40,147 bases of DNA from a virus: the IMG/VR virus record IMGVR_UViG_3300044695_001575, positions 1-40,147 of that record, one strand, 5' to 3'. A program made the position numbers and the translations under genes. Shown one piece after another: positions 18,349 through 26,600 of the stretch. Numbering within the stretch: the first letter of the stretch is position 1; every line of letters begins with the position of its first letter. The notes under the pieces were generated by a model. It saw only the letters and a list, made by a program, of their open reading frames with translations. It was not told the DNA's origin and ran no database searches.

Positions 18349-19221
18349 TTAGAACACCCCAGGAAGAATAGGTTTTTGATATCTCTCCAGGATTCTATCT
18401 ACGACACGGTTGCCTGTGCTTGAAGTCCAATTTTTAGAAAATTTAATCTTAAAGTCATCATTATCAAATGATTCAATATATCTGTTAACATATCTTAAAC
18501 TATCGTTTGCTATGTCTTGAACTAGTAGTTCTGAGGCATCTTGAATATCTTGAGGAATAACCTTCCAACCAAAATCTCCGTCTACAACATATTCGTATCC
18601 ATTGAAAAAGTCTATATCTAAGAATCTATCTCTCCAGATTTTAGGGTAGTCTACTCTATTTCCTTCTGGAATATCAAGTACTATTGCATTTAATTGTCTA
18701 TGAATTTTATAATCTGATTCATTATTTTCTGAGGTAGAGTCATACATCAATTCCCCATTTTCATATAACTTATATAGTTTATGTATATTCTCATCAATCA
18801 AAAGTTGATCTGATCCATCTCCAATAAATTCTTTTTCTTTTCTAATAAAAGAAAATCCACCTGTGTGTGAATCTATAATGTATCTTGCTAGTCTTTCATA
18901 TTCGGTTGCTTCTGATACCTTTATTGATAAAGCAGTAGCAATAGTATTTGGATTTGAATATGGTCTTACTATATCTATATTTGTAATATTTACTAAATCA
19001 TCGTTTTGATCTTTTACTGATGCTGAAAGAGATCCAGTGTAAGTTAAGTAATGATTTGGCATTACGAATGACACAACTCCAGATCCATTTGCTGTTGCAC
19101 TTGCTGAATATGAAGTTCCTATTATTAAATCATCTAATTCTATAGTATATGAAGAACTTGCTGTTAATCCAGAAAAGGATGCAGATAAACTAGTTGTGTT
19201 ATTTAATCTTAAAAGTTCCAT
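18349..19221 (-). CDS. Head-tail adaptor with N-terminal Ig-like beta domain
   Basis: This protein has about 290 residues. I place the start at ATG 19219-19221 rather than the TTG just before it, because AGAGGTG lies five bases upstream of the ATG. Residues about 1-90 are Ser/Thr-rich beta strands (SLSASFSGLTASSSYTIEL... GSGVVSFVMPNH) like an Ig or fibronectin-type sandwich. From about 95 on the protein is helical and polar (LSIKVSEATEYERLARYII... DIQDASELLVQDI... DDFKIKF) and ends in a helix and basic tail, as in head-tail adaptor proteins that dock to the portal. The extra N-terminal domain is unusual for an adaptor and may be exposed as a neck decoration. A terminator separates it from the capsid gene. 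Confidence 0.6.
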   Translation of the reverse strand: MELLRLNNTTSLSASFSGLTASSSYTIELDDLIIGTSYSASATANGSGVVSFVMPNHYLTYTGSLSASVKDQNDDLVNITNIDIVRPYSNPNTIATALSIKVSEATEYERLARYIIDSHTGGFSFIRKEKEFIGDGSDQLLIDENIHKLYKLYENGELMYDSTSENNESDYKIHRQLNAIVLDIPEGNRVDYPKIWRDRFLDIDFFNGYEYVVDGDFGWKVIPQDIQDASELLVQDIANDSLRYVNRYIESFDNDDFKIKFSKNWTSSTGNRVVDRILERYQKPILPGVF

Positions 19222-19254
19222 CAATGCACCTCTAAATTATTATATCATTTATAA

Positions 19255-19287
19255 ATAAATAAGAGGGGAACATTTCTGCTCCCCTCT
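19255..19287 (-). terminator. Rho-independent terminator after the major capsid gene
   Basis: AGAGGGGA at 19262-19269 pairs with TCCCCTCT at 19280-19287, an 8-bp GC-rich stem with a 10-base loop in otherwise AT-rich sequence. In the minus-strand transcript the stem is followed by TTATTTATTT. It lies about 20 bases after the capsid stop codon, so it should end part of the capsid transcript and leave the neck genes less expressed. Confidence 0.75.
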
Positions 19288-19307
19288 ATAATTAGTTGTT
19301 AAGGATA

Positions 19308-20291
19308 TTATCCTTGTGCAACTGCGATAGCACTGGTTTCTTCGATTTGAACGCCGAAACGTAAGAATACAGTATATTCTACTGTGTCTTTCTTAGGTTG
19401 GAATTCACGATGAACTGTGACATCTCTTTGGAAACCCCAAATACGATTTTCAGGGAATGTTAGAGATACACGGTTTGCAGGCATCAAAGGAACTTCCAAT
19501 AAAGGAAGACCTAGTACACGGTACTGCAATGGAGCACCGAGGATTTGTGGTTCTTGACCAGCAACAACTCTTTCAACGATTCTTTCGCTGTTCAGGTTAC
19601 CTGAAGAGCCAAGGCCGTTGATAATGTTTGATACTGTTTCTGTGTCTGCATAGAACTTCATTGCTGAACGTGAAGCACGATATTTACGAGGCATTGCAAG
19701 CACAAGTGCTTGTAAGTCTTCGATATCTGTACCGAATGTTGCAGTGTTTGTAGAAGTGTTTTCTTTTGCAACAAAACCTTCCATGATGTTCAAGAATGCA
19801 TTTGAACCAGAACCTACTCCGTTGATTGCGAGATCTTCGAGATCGTTTGCGAAAGCACGAGTCATTGTACGGACCAAGTGGTCTTCCAATCCTGCACCTT
19901 CCAAGTTGTCTTCGATTGCTTCGGTTGATACTTCCCAGTCAAGACGAATCTTCTTTGTAGAGATTTCTACCTTTGTGAAAGTAACACCAGCGTTTGTGTA
20001 AGTTGCATCTGCTTGTGCAGCGGCACGGATTACACGTTCTCCAACGTTAAGTTTTTCAAGTTCTGCAGCGTTTGTACGCATTGTTACTCTGCGTCCATCT
20101 CTTGCTAGTACTTGTTGTTCGAATATGTATTCGATAAATTGGCGTGATTGCTCAGGAGCAAGAATACCGCCATCATTAGCGGAACTTCCTGCAACACCAA
20201 GGTCTCCTGCGGCTGGGGTGCTTACACCTCCAATACCACCAGAAACGATAGATCCTGTAGCAGCAGCCTTTTCTAAAATTTCTTCTGCCAT
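19308..20291 (-). CDS. Major capsid protein, HK97 fold
   Basis: This 327-residue protein follows the protease-scaffold gene. A Gly/Ala/Ser-rich N-terminal arm (about 1-45) precedes ILAPEQSRQFIEYIFEQQ. The body has AFANDLEDLAINGVG, a typical HK97-like spine-helix pattern, then ALVLAMPRKYRASRSAMKFY, GLPLLEVPLMP and VSLTFPENRIWGFQRDVTV. These match the P-domain and A-domain order of phage capsid proteins. The ribosome-binding site GGGAGGTG lies upstream. Codons are richer in G and C than in neighbouring genes. The capsid protein forms the icosahedral head shell. Confidence 0.9.
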   Translation of the reverse strand: MAEEILEKAAATGSIVSGGIGGVSTPAAGDLGVAGSSANDGGILAPEQSRQFIEYIFEQQVLARDGRRVTMRTNAAELEKLNVGERVIRAAAQADATYTNAGVTFTKVEISTKKIRLDWEVSTEAIEDNLEGAGLEDHLVRTMTRAFANDLEDLAINGVGSGSNAFLNIMEGFVAKENTSTNTATFGTDIEDLQALVLAMPRKYRASRSAMKFYADTETVSNIINGLGSSGNLNSERIVERVVAGQEPQILGAPLQYRVLGLPLLEVPLMPANRVSLTFPENRIWGFQRDVTVHREFQPKKDTVEYTVFLRFGVQIEETSAIAVAQG

Positions 20292-20315
20292 AATTATTTC
20301 ACCTCCCAGTGAATG

Positions 20316-20903
20316 TTAACGATATAGGTCAGCGGAATTGAGGAAACGCCCGCCCCACATCGATTTTCTTGTTATTTGTGTTTCCTGAACGACCCCGCCT
20401 AGGTCGCCAGACTTACGGACAGCAGTGTCGTCTTCTAATTCATCGACACGCTTTCCAAACTCGTCTACATTGCCCTTAATTCCTTTAATTTCCTCTTGTG
20501 CGGAAGCAATGCTCTTTTGTAGTTCTGCCATTTTGTCATTTAGTGACTTTACGGTTGCCACCAAGTCTCCAAGTGCTGAAGCAACTGTATTTTGAACCTC
20601 ATCAATAGATTCTTGTACTGTATCAACAGCCTTTGCTAAATCAGCAGGTGCTTCTTCAGCAGGAGTGGCGGCATCTTGTGCTGGGGCTTCTGTTTCTTCA
20701 GCAGGTGCTGCTTCTTCAGCAGGTGCTGCTTCTTCAGCAGGTGCTGCTTCAGCAGGTACTGCTTCTTCAGCAGGTGCTACTTCAACAGGTGCTGTTTCTT
20801 CAGCAGATACTGTTTCTACAACAGTGGCTGCTTCTTCAGTTCCCTCAGACTTTACAATGTTTTCTTCAGCAACAATTGCTGGTTCTACATTTTCTTTTGC
20901 CAT
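20316..20903 (-). CDS. Nested capsid scaffold protein from an internal in-frame start
   Basis: Within the protease-scaffold frame the ATG at 20901-20903 (Met262) is preceded at 7 bases by AAGGAGGGG, one of the strongest ribosome-binding sites in the window. The product would be 195 residues: MAKENVEP, then Ala/Pro/Glu repeats, then a coiled coil and a short basic end. This mirrors lambda, where scaffold Nu3 is translated from inside protease gene C. Producing more scaffold than protease is the known reason for such nesting. The start site is seen in sequence; its use is inferred. Confidence 0.65.
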   Translation of the reverse strand: MAKENVEPAIVAEENIVKSEGTEEAATVVETVSAEETAPVEVAPAEEAVPAEAAPAEEAAPAEEAAPAEETEAPAQDAATPAEEAPADLAKAVDTVQESIDEVQNTVASALGDLVATVKSLNDKMAELQKSIASAQEEIKGIKGNVDEFGKRVDELEDDTAVRKSGDLGGVVQETQITRKSMWGGRFLNSADLYR

Positions 20904-21686
20904 TATATTCCCCTCCTTATCAGGATTTTCAGCCTTGGTTACTTTATCACCAAGTCTATTTTTCTGTGATTCAATTAATCCTTTTACCACAGAATTCTTT
21001 TCGGTATCATTAGATTCAACAAAGCCTATATTTATCATGCCTTTATCGCATGATGGGCAACATGAATCTTCGTCTTGAGAAAGTCTAACGATGGAATCAG
21101 ATTCGCACCAATAAACATTTTCAAGATCTACCTTACTAATAATACCATCAAATTTATTTTGTCCATCAGCCATTTTTTCAATTGAAATAATATTTGCAAA
21201 TTGATTGGCTGGATTGTCTACTAACGAAAGTTCGTGGAGTTCATAGTCTTTAATAACACGAATTGACTTATCCATCTCGGCATTGTATACCTGGTCAGAT
21301 TCTTTAATACTACCACCAATAGAAAAGCCAGAAAGAGTGCCATCAAGGACCTTTTCCCAAGTATCTTGAGCACCTTTAGAAATATATGCATTTACAAAAA
21401 CTCCATTATAAAATTTGTCTTCTTCTTGATTATAAAACTTGTCTGATTTAAATGACATTACCCTGCCGACTGCAATAGGCATGTGCATTTCACGAAGGTT
21501 TCCTCTGAATCTCTCAAAGGCTTTTACACTTACATCTGTTGGAACAATGTCTGACTGCTTGTCAATATTGTCCAATGTAGCAAACCCAGAAACGGTACGT
21601 TTCTCTTTGTCGATTTTTGCAATTGGCATCGATAACTTAATGTTATTTTCTTCTGAGTGCCAAAATGCTTTGGATAAATTAGTCAT
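20316..21686 (-). CDS. Prohead protease fused to capsid scaffold
   Basis: The protein has 456 residues. Residues 15-170 are an HK97-type (U35-like) prohead protease: strand VSGFATLDNIDKQSDIV, MHMPIAVG with probable catalytic His68, LSGFSIGG with probable Ser122, and ELHELSLVDNPAN with probable acidic residue Glu152. Residues 190-215 carry four Cys (194, 209, 210, 213). Residues about 270-350 are Ala/Pro/Glu-rich repeats. Residues about 355-440 are a coiled coil (DTVQESIDEVQNTVAS... LQKSIASAQEEIKG), as expected of a scaffold. The enzyme should cleave scaffold and capsid arms during maturation. An internal in-frame start (Met262) with a strong ribosome-binding site may make the scaffold alone. 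Confidence 0.85.
   Translation of the reverse strand: MTNLSKAFWHSEENNIKLSMPIAKIDKEKRTVSGFATLDNIDKQSDIVPTDVSVKAFERFRGNLREMHMPIAVGRVMSFKSDKFYNQEEDKFYNGVFVNAYISKGAQDTWEKVLDGTLSGFSIGGSIKESDQVYNAEMDKSIRVIKDYELHELSLVDNPANQFANIISIEKMADGQNKFDGIISKVDLENVYWCESDSIVRLSQDEDSCCPSCDKGMINIGFVESNDTEKNSVVKGLIESQKNRLGDKVTKAENPDKEGNIMAKENVEPAIVAEENIVKSEGTEEAATVVETVSAEETAPVEVAPAEEAVPAEAAPAEEAAPAEEAAPAEETEAPAQDAATPAEEAPADLAKAVDTVQESIDEVQNTVASALGDLVATVKSLNDKMAELQKSIASAQEEIKGIKGNVDEFGKRVDELEDDTAVRKSGDLGGVVQETQITRKSMWGGRFLNSADLYR
20692..20812 (-). repeat. In-frame repeats coding for Ala/Pro/Glu tract of the scaffold
   Basis: An imperfect unit of about 15 to 18 bases built on TTCTTCAGCAGGTGCTGC (plus strand) repeats roughly six times. 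On the minus strand it encodes EEAAPAEEAAPAEE and related variants. The tract is probably a flexible acidic linker between protease and coiled coil. Its copy number is likely to vary among relatives. Confidence 0.75.
20911..20918 (-). promoter_or_regulatory. Ribosome-binding site for internal scaffold start
   Basis: The minus strand reads AAGGAGGG ending 7 bases before the in-frame ATG at 20901-20903. In the protein this stretch codes for DKEG, so the purine-rich run sits inside coding sequence, yet it matches the anti-Shine-Dalgarno core fully. Confidence 0.65.
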
Positions 21687-21708
21687 GCTACCTCTATTAT
21701 AATAAGTG

Positions 21709-21737
21709 TTTATAGGTACTTTATAATATTATAACAA
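21709..21737 (-). promoter_or_regulatory. Sigma70-like promoter upstream of the protease-scaffold gene
   Basis: The minus strand has TTGTTA at 21732-21737 and TATAAA at 21709-21714 with a 17-base spacer. It occupies the 52-base gap between the portal stop and the protease ATG. The gap is very AT-rich, so chance matches are possible, but the spacing is ideal. Confidence 0.45.
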
Positions 21738-21738
21738 A

Positions 21739-22851
21739 TTATTGTTGAGATCGACCTTCACCCTGTGGATTTCTCCCAGTAGTGGTTGAGGCTGAGTCAG
21801 ACGCATTGTTAGTTCTCTCTTGGTCCCTATTTCTATTTCCAGTTGATTGTGCTACCTGTTCAGCCCTTGCTTGTGCCCCTAATACTATAGGTTCAGATCC
21901 GCCTGGTCTTACTGGGTAGTTCAATCTTTCACGAACTTCATTTGGGACAAGAACCTGCATACGCAAGTATCTCTCATCTATTTGACTTTGAGTTTGCTCA
22001 TCTGTCAATGTTAGTTCGTTAAATTTAAGGGAAAGCATATCTGTCTTTTCTTTAACAATCTTGTTAATAGTTTTTTCCAGATTTCTTTGTGCTGGTCTTG
22101 CAACCTGCTCCTTAAATGTTCTATCTGCCACCAATGCTGATGCGATAGAAATTCCTGCACCACCGCCAACCTTTGAATATGGAACTTGATGAGCCATCAA
22201 GATATCATCACGGTTTGCTTTTCGATATCTATCAAATGATCCATCTTGAATACCATTCTCAATAGGTTCTAATTTAAAATCTACTTTATTATCTGGTCCA
22301 TCTCCAGGAAGAGGGATGTAAAGAGTTCTATGATTTTGACCTTTTAAGCCTGCTTGCATAAATCTAAAGAATTTATCCTCTGCATCTGAACTGAGTTTGG
22401 CACCTTTAACTATTGCAATGTATCTAGGAACTGCCTTATTTTCAAAATAGTCAACATTATACTTGGCTGCAAGTTCATTTCCAACCATAGATGTTGCTGA
22501 TGCCACTGTATCTGGAACTCCATAATAAGAGTTCTTTGGGGAATACTTTTTGATATGGATTAGTTCGTTTGGTCTATTATCGCTTGTAACAGGGTTAATA
22601 TTTTTTTGTTCTTGGAAGTTTCTAAAATATACTACCTTTTGATTTACTATTTGAATATACCCGTCACGCATACGGCGTACACGAATTGTGGTTGCTGGGA
22701 TATGACCAATATAACCAATATCTCCATTAATCTTTCTACCTATTTCAATATATCCATTTCCTACTGTTTCAACATCTGTGTATACCTTTTCTAATACGTG
22801 AGTAAAAGTATCTTCATCATTTAAACTTCTGACTTTGCTCTTTGTATTTTT
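21739..22851 (-). CDS. Portal protein, C-terminal part (frame -1 relative to N-terminal part)
   Basis: This frame is open from 22875 to the stop at 21739, but the first ATG (22671) lies well inside the conserved portal sequence. Read from the junction it gives SLNDEDTFTHVLEKVYTDVE, then TVGNGYIEIGRKINGDIG and GHIPATTIRVRR, the conserved core of siphovirus portals. Later sequence includes SPKNSYYGVPDTVASATSMV and the C-terminal Gln/Asn-rich tail. The two parts together would be about 512 residues, a normal portal length. The portal ring is the DNA entry and exit channel at one head vertex. See the N-terminal entry for the frame change. Confidence 0.85.
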   Translation of the reverse strand, partial: KNTKSKVRSLNDEDTFTHVLEKVYTDVETVGNGYIEIGRKINGDIGYIGHIPATTIRVRRMRDGYIQIVNQKVVYFRNFQEQKNINPVTSDNRPNELIHIKKYSPKNSYYGVPDTVASATSMVGNELAAKYNVDYFENKAVPRYIAIVKGAKLSSDAEDKFFRFMQAGLKGQNHRTLYIPLPGDGPDNKVDFKLEPIENGIQDGSFDRYRKANRDDILMAHQVPYSKVGGGAGISIASALVADRTFKEQVARPAQRNLEKTINKIVKEKTDMLSLKFNELTLTDEQTQSQIDERYLRMQVLVPNEVRERLNYPVRPGGSEPIVLGAQARAEQVAQSTGNRNRDQERTNNASDSASTTTGRNPQGEGRSQQ

Positions 22852-23276
22852 CTTTGTGCTCTCATTAAAGAAGTGTCATCTGGTGCCTCTTCTAATTTAG
22901 CAACTGTAGAATCTGTCATATTAAATGAATATCCAAGGCCTACGATGTTAGCAACCTTTGCTTGAATAGCAGCATGGTTAGCAAATGAGTTTTCATAAAA
23001 ATAAGCCAACTCGTCCAAGTTGTATGGTGGCAATACGACATCAAAAAGTCCGTAGGCCGTAACCATATCCATTTCTGGGAATAGTTGTTTTGATCTAGTA
23101 TCATCAACACCCATAAATGCTTTATTTACTGTTCTAGAAATTTTACGTTTAAAGTTTTGATGTATGCCATCATAAGACTTAATAAGTTCTCCATCAATAT
23201 TAAATGGGTCTACCTTTTCTTTTTTTTCTACTTTATCAAGATTATCAATCTTGGCTATTGATCCGTTATCTTCCAT
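22821..23276 (-). CDS. Portal protein, N-terminal part, ends at a frame change
   Basis: The 151-residue frame includes FGLFDVVLPPYN-like portal sequence (AYGLFDVVLPPYNLDELAYF), then AAIQAKVANIVGLGYSF, typical of the portal N-terminus. It stops at TAA 22821-22823 after SLMRAQRKIQRAKSEV. Portal homology continues without a gap in the -1 frame. The frames can be joined at the A5 run 22847-22851 (minus strand GAAAAAT): one extra A would give QRKNTKSKVRSLNDED. Explanations are a one-base assembly or sequencing error, a natural mutation, or a -1 slip at A AAA A. The start overlaps the preceding gene by 11 bases. Confidence 0.8.
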   Translation of the reverse strand: MEDNGSIAKIDNLDKVEKKEKVDPFNIDGELIKSYDGIHQNFKRKISRTVNKAFMGVDDTRSKQLFPEMDMVTAYGLFDVVLPPYNLDELAYFYENSFANHAAIQAKVANIVGLGYSFNMTDSTVAKLEEAPDDTSLMRAQRKIQRAKSEV

Positions 23277-23631
23277 GTTTTCTCATTCCTTCTTGGGCAA
23301 GCATCCATGCTCCAATATCTGTTTCGCTAGGAATTAATCCTTCTTTCATTCTAGTAATTTGATTCTCATGTTCTTGATCTGAAACTCTATTGACTCCAGC
23401 CATAAATTGTACCTTTCCTGGTGGTGCATTATAGTGTTGGGCAGCCTGTCTTATTTTTGACATCTTTTCTAAGTCATATGGTCTACCAGGTATATTCATA
23501 ATGTTTCCATTGCCATCGCCAAAAGGCTTACTATCTTGATCGCACATCCACACATATATGCCCCAGTCAGACTGTTTTTCTATCACAGTTATCTTTGGCT
23601 TACCACCATTTTTTAATTTTCTTGGATTCAT
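23266..23631 (-). CDS. Hypothetical protein encoded upstream of the portal
   Basis: This 121-residue protein has a basic N-terminus (NPRKLKNGGKP), a beta segment ITVIEKQSDWGIYVWMCDQD, and then helical sequence (YDLEKMSKIRQAAQHYNAPP, PSETDIGAWMLAQEGM). It overlaps the portal gene by 11 bases and probably is translated with it. I do not recognise a family. Its position between a large appendage gene and the portal suggests a head or packaging-related role; no motif confirms this. Confidence 0.6.
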   Translation of the reverse strand: MNPRKLKNGGKPKITVIEKQSDWGIYVWMCDQDSKPFGDGNGNIMNIPGRPYDLEKMSKIRQAAQHYNAPPGKVQFMAGVNRVSDQEHENQITRMKEGLIPSETDIGAWMLAQEGMRKHGR

Positions 23632-23649
23632 GTCAACAAGTATACCATA

Positions 23650-26600
23650 TTATACTGGTTTTACAATAATTGTGTCCCACACTACGTCAGAAATTAAATC
23701 AACACCATCAGAATTTAACTCTACTACAGCATTATCTTCTGAAACTATACTTGAATTGCCCAAATAAGATGACATTATTGCATTTCCGTCTATTGTGTAG
23801 GTTATATAGTTAGTTAATGAGTATACAGAAGACCAGTTTAATGGAAGCCAGTCTTCCCATTGATACTGGATATATACTGAACCATCCTCTGTTATAACCT
23901 CTGCCGTTCTTATGTCTTGCCAGGATCTTGCATCTACACTTTGTCCAAGTATGTCGGTTGACTTTTCATACACAGCAAAGTTGTTGTATAAAAATCCTTC
24001 ATAAAATTCTAACTGTCCTGAAGTTGAATTTAATATAATTGTGTCCCCAAATGAAACTATGATAGATGTCCATATTAGTGGCTCCACTATTGGGTTTTTG
24101 ATAATTTGTCCATTTTGATAAAAAACTGTAAATGGATTCTCTAAACCAGTCTCTGAGTCAAATACTCTTACTAGTCCACGTTGTCCATCATCTATTGGTT
24201 CTAAATAAAAATCATAAGATCTATCTTGTGTTGATACTCTTGCTATCTTTTTAACAGAGTCAATAGTTAAATCTTTATTATACATACCCCAAAATTGAAA
24301 TCCACCTAGTGAATAGTCTTGAACCTTTTTAGAATTTATAGGTATAGAAATACCTCTTGTACTATTTGAAGGGTATGGCAAAATTGATATTCCAGAATCT
24401 GAAGTTAAATATAGGTAAGGGGTAGAGTCTTTATATATAGCAAATGGGTTCTTTTCTTTATAAGAGTATGATCTTTCATATCTAGTTATAGGGTATATCT
24501 TATTTCCAGTCCTAGTGTTTATTTCAAAGAAGTTGTTTTCATCAGATACTATTGAAGATAGGCTCATTCTTTTAATTCTAATAGGCTTTGTATTTACCCC
24601 CTTTGATTTTATTTCTAAATGTATGTTTATATAATAGTTTGAAAAGTCTACTAGTTCTTTAGGTGGAAATATTATTGTGCCATCGGCTATCTCAAATTTT
24701 GTATTAATAACATCTACAGTATTGTCAAAATCAATAACCTTGGTAGAAGATAGTTTCTCTATATTTGAATAATTTGAGTATGATACAAGTCCTACCTCGT
24801 CTATATTTTGAAGTGTCATATAGGCTTTAACATTTATATCATCATAGTAAGAAGGGCTTGAAGATGGGTCTGTAAGAATTTGAGAAGGGTATTCTAGGTT
24901 AAACTGAATCATGTCTAGATCATAGTATTCTAATCCACTTTTATCTTTTACTCTTTTTCCAAAATAAGATAATGGAAGAGAGTCTTCCCAATACCCTGCA
25001 GAACTAACATCTAGGATCAAAGAAGAAGAGTCTACTACTGGCTTAAGGGTATAATTTCCAACATAACTAAAGTATTCTGGTGGGGTTTCAGGGTTAGCAA
25101 ATCCATTAGAATCAAAATACGATCCCATATCTTTTTGATTAAAAAAACTGTTATTAAATGTTAAACTATAAAATTTTCCTAAAAATGTAGAAGTAGAGTA
25201 TCCCATAAAACTTAATGATATGTTTTTTGGATTAGAGAAAAAATTTCCTATGATGTTGGAATAGTTAATGTTTAATTTATCAATGTCTATTCCTGCAGCA
25301 AATTTAGAACTTGCTGAAACTGACTCAGTATTTAATAGTATATCGTTATATAAGTATTTTAATCCACTTGAGTCTATGGTTATTTTTAAGTTGTTATTGT
25401 TCAAAGAATTGTAAAAATACATAAGAGTTTGAGGTGTAGCATCTAGGCTTGTTGGGGCTTCAAATACTCCATGTATGGAGGCCACCCTATCTGATATTGG
25501 ATTTATTGAATCAAACTCTAAAGATCCATCTATATTAAGGTATGCATTATTTGGTCTAATCTTTAAAAATGGATAATCAATATTACTTTGAATTAAAAAA
25601 TTATCTGTATATATGTCTGAAACTTCTTCTGTAATTACTCCAGACCATGATTGTGCTATCCAATCTATCCAATCTTGCTGATCAAACTCAGTCCATGTTC
25701 TTGGATTTGCAGATGATGTAAAAACTGTTTCCTCTCCAAGAAATCTAAAATTTGGAAGTTCATATTCTTTAACACCTATATATTTTGAATTAGAATCTAG
25801 ATTATTAAAGTATCCAGAGTTCCACGGATTCATATCTGGATAATTTATTGTAGATGCATAATTAGCAAATGGAAAATCGATAGGAAGAAATTCTCCTAAA
25901 AAGTTATTAGATACTGCTTCAATATTTTGAACTCCCTGTGCATAGATAAACCTTCTTTTTGCAACTTGATCTGGAACAACGTATGGATATATTGCTAAAC
26001 AGTCTATTTCAAAAGGTTTTATGTCCTCATGACCATAAAAACCTATCCAATCATAATTATTTCTTGCAAAATTAATATTTGATATGTCTATGTCTAATTC
26101 AATAACAACGTCTCCATTTATTAATACACTAACTATATTAGGAGTATACCTAATATCGATAAGCATTGGTCTATACCATTTACCTACAAAATAAGACTTA
26201 CTATATTTTCCAACCTTTAAAGTTAAAAATTCATAGTCAACATATAGGCCATCTTTTGATGATAGTGGCCCAAATATTTTTGTTTCATCAGTTAAACCTG
26301 GATTAAGTCTCATCCAAAATTCTGCAGTTATATTTGAGTATTGTCCATTCTTATTTAAAAATCCTTTACCTGGAAAAATTGCAGCAGGCATTTCTGGAGT
26401 AACTGGTGCAACTATCTCAGTTATATTTCCAGCACCATATATCATTGGCAAATTATTATTATGAGCAAGCATTCTGTTTCCATCTATAACAAAGTATCCA
26501 GTGTCTGAATCGTTAAAGCCATAAGCATCTATTGGAAAAATTTTAACTGGAACGTCTGGAATTAAATCAGTAATATCATTAATTTGCAAAAGAGAGCCTA

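Noticed and set aside
12990-20575. Shared 16-mer GTTGCCACCAAGTCTC in the tape measure and protease genes
   Set aside because: Both copies are in coding sequence in unrelated contexts and a single 16-base match does not support an attachment site or recombination signal.
20692-20812. Short tandem repeats considered as a CRISPR array
   Set aside because: Units are contiguous without unique spacers and code in frame for Ala/Pro/Glu.
20633-21078. Overlapping plus-strand frames rich in Leu/Gln, Ser/Ala or Cys/Phe
   Set aside because: They are mirror readings of the Ala/Pro/Glu repeat of the protease-scaffold gene, with no ribosome-binding site and purely repeat-driven composition.
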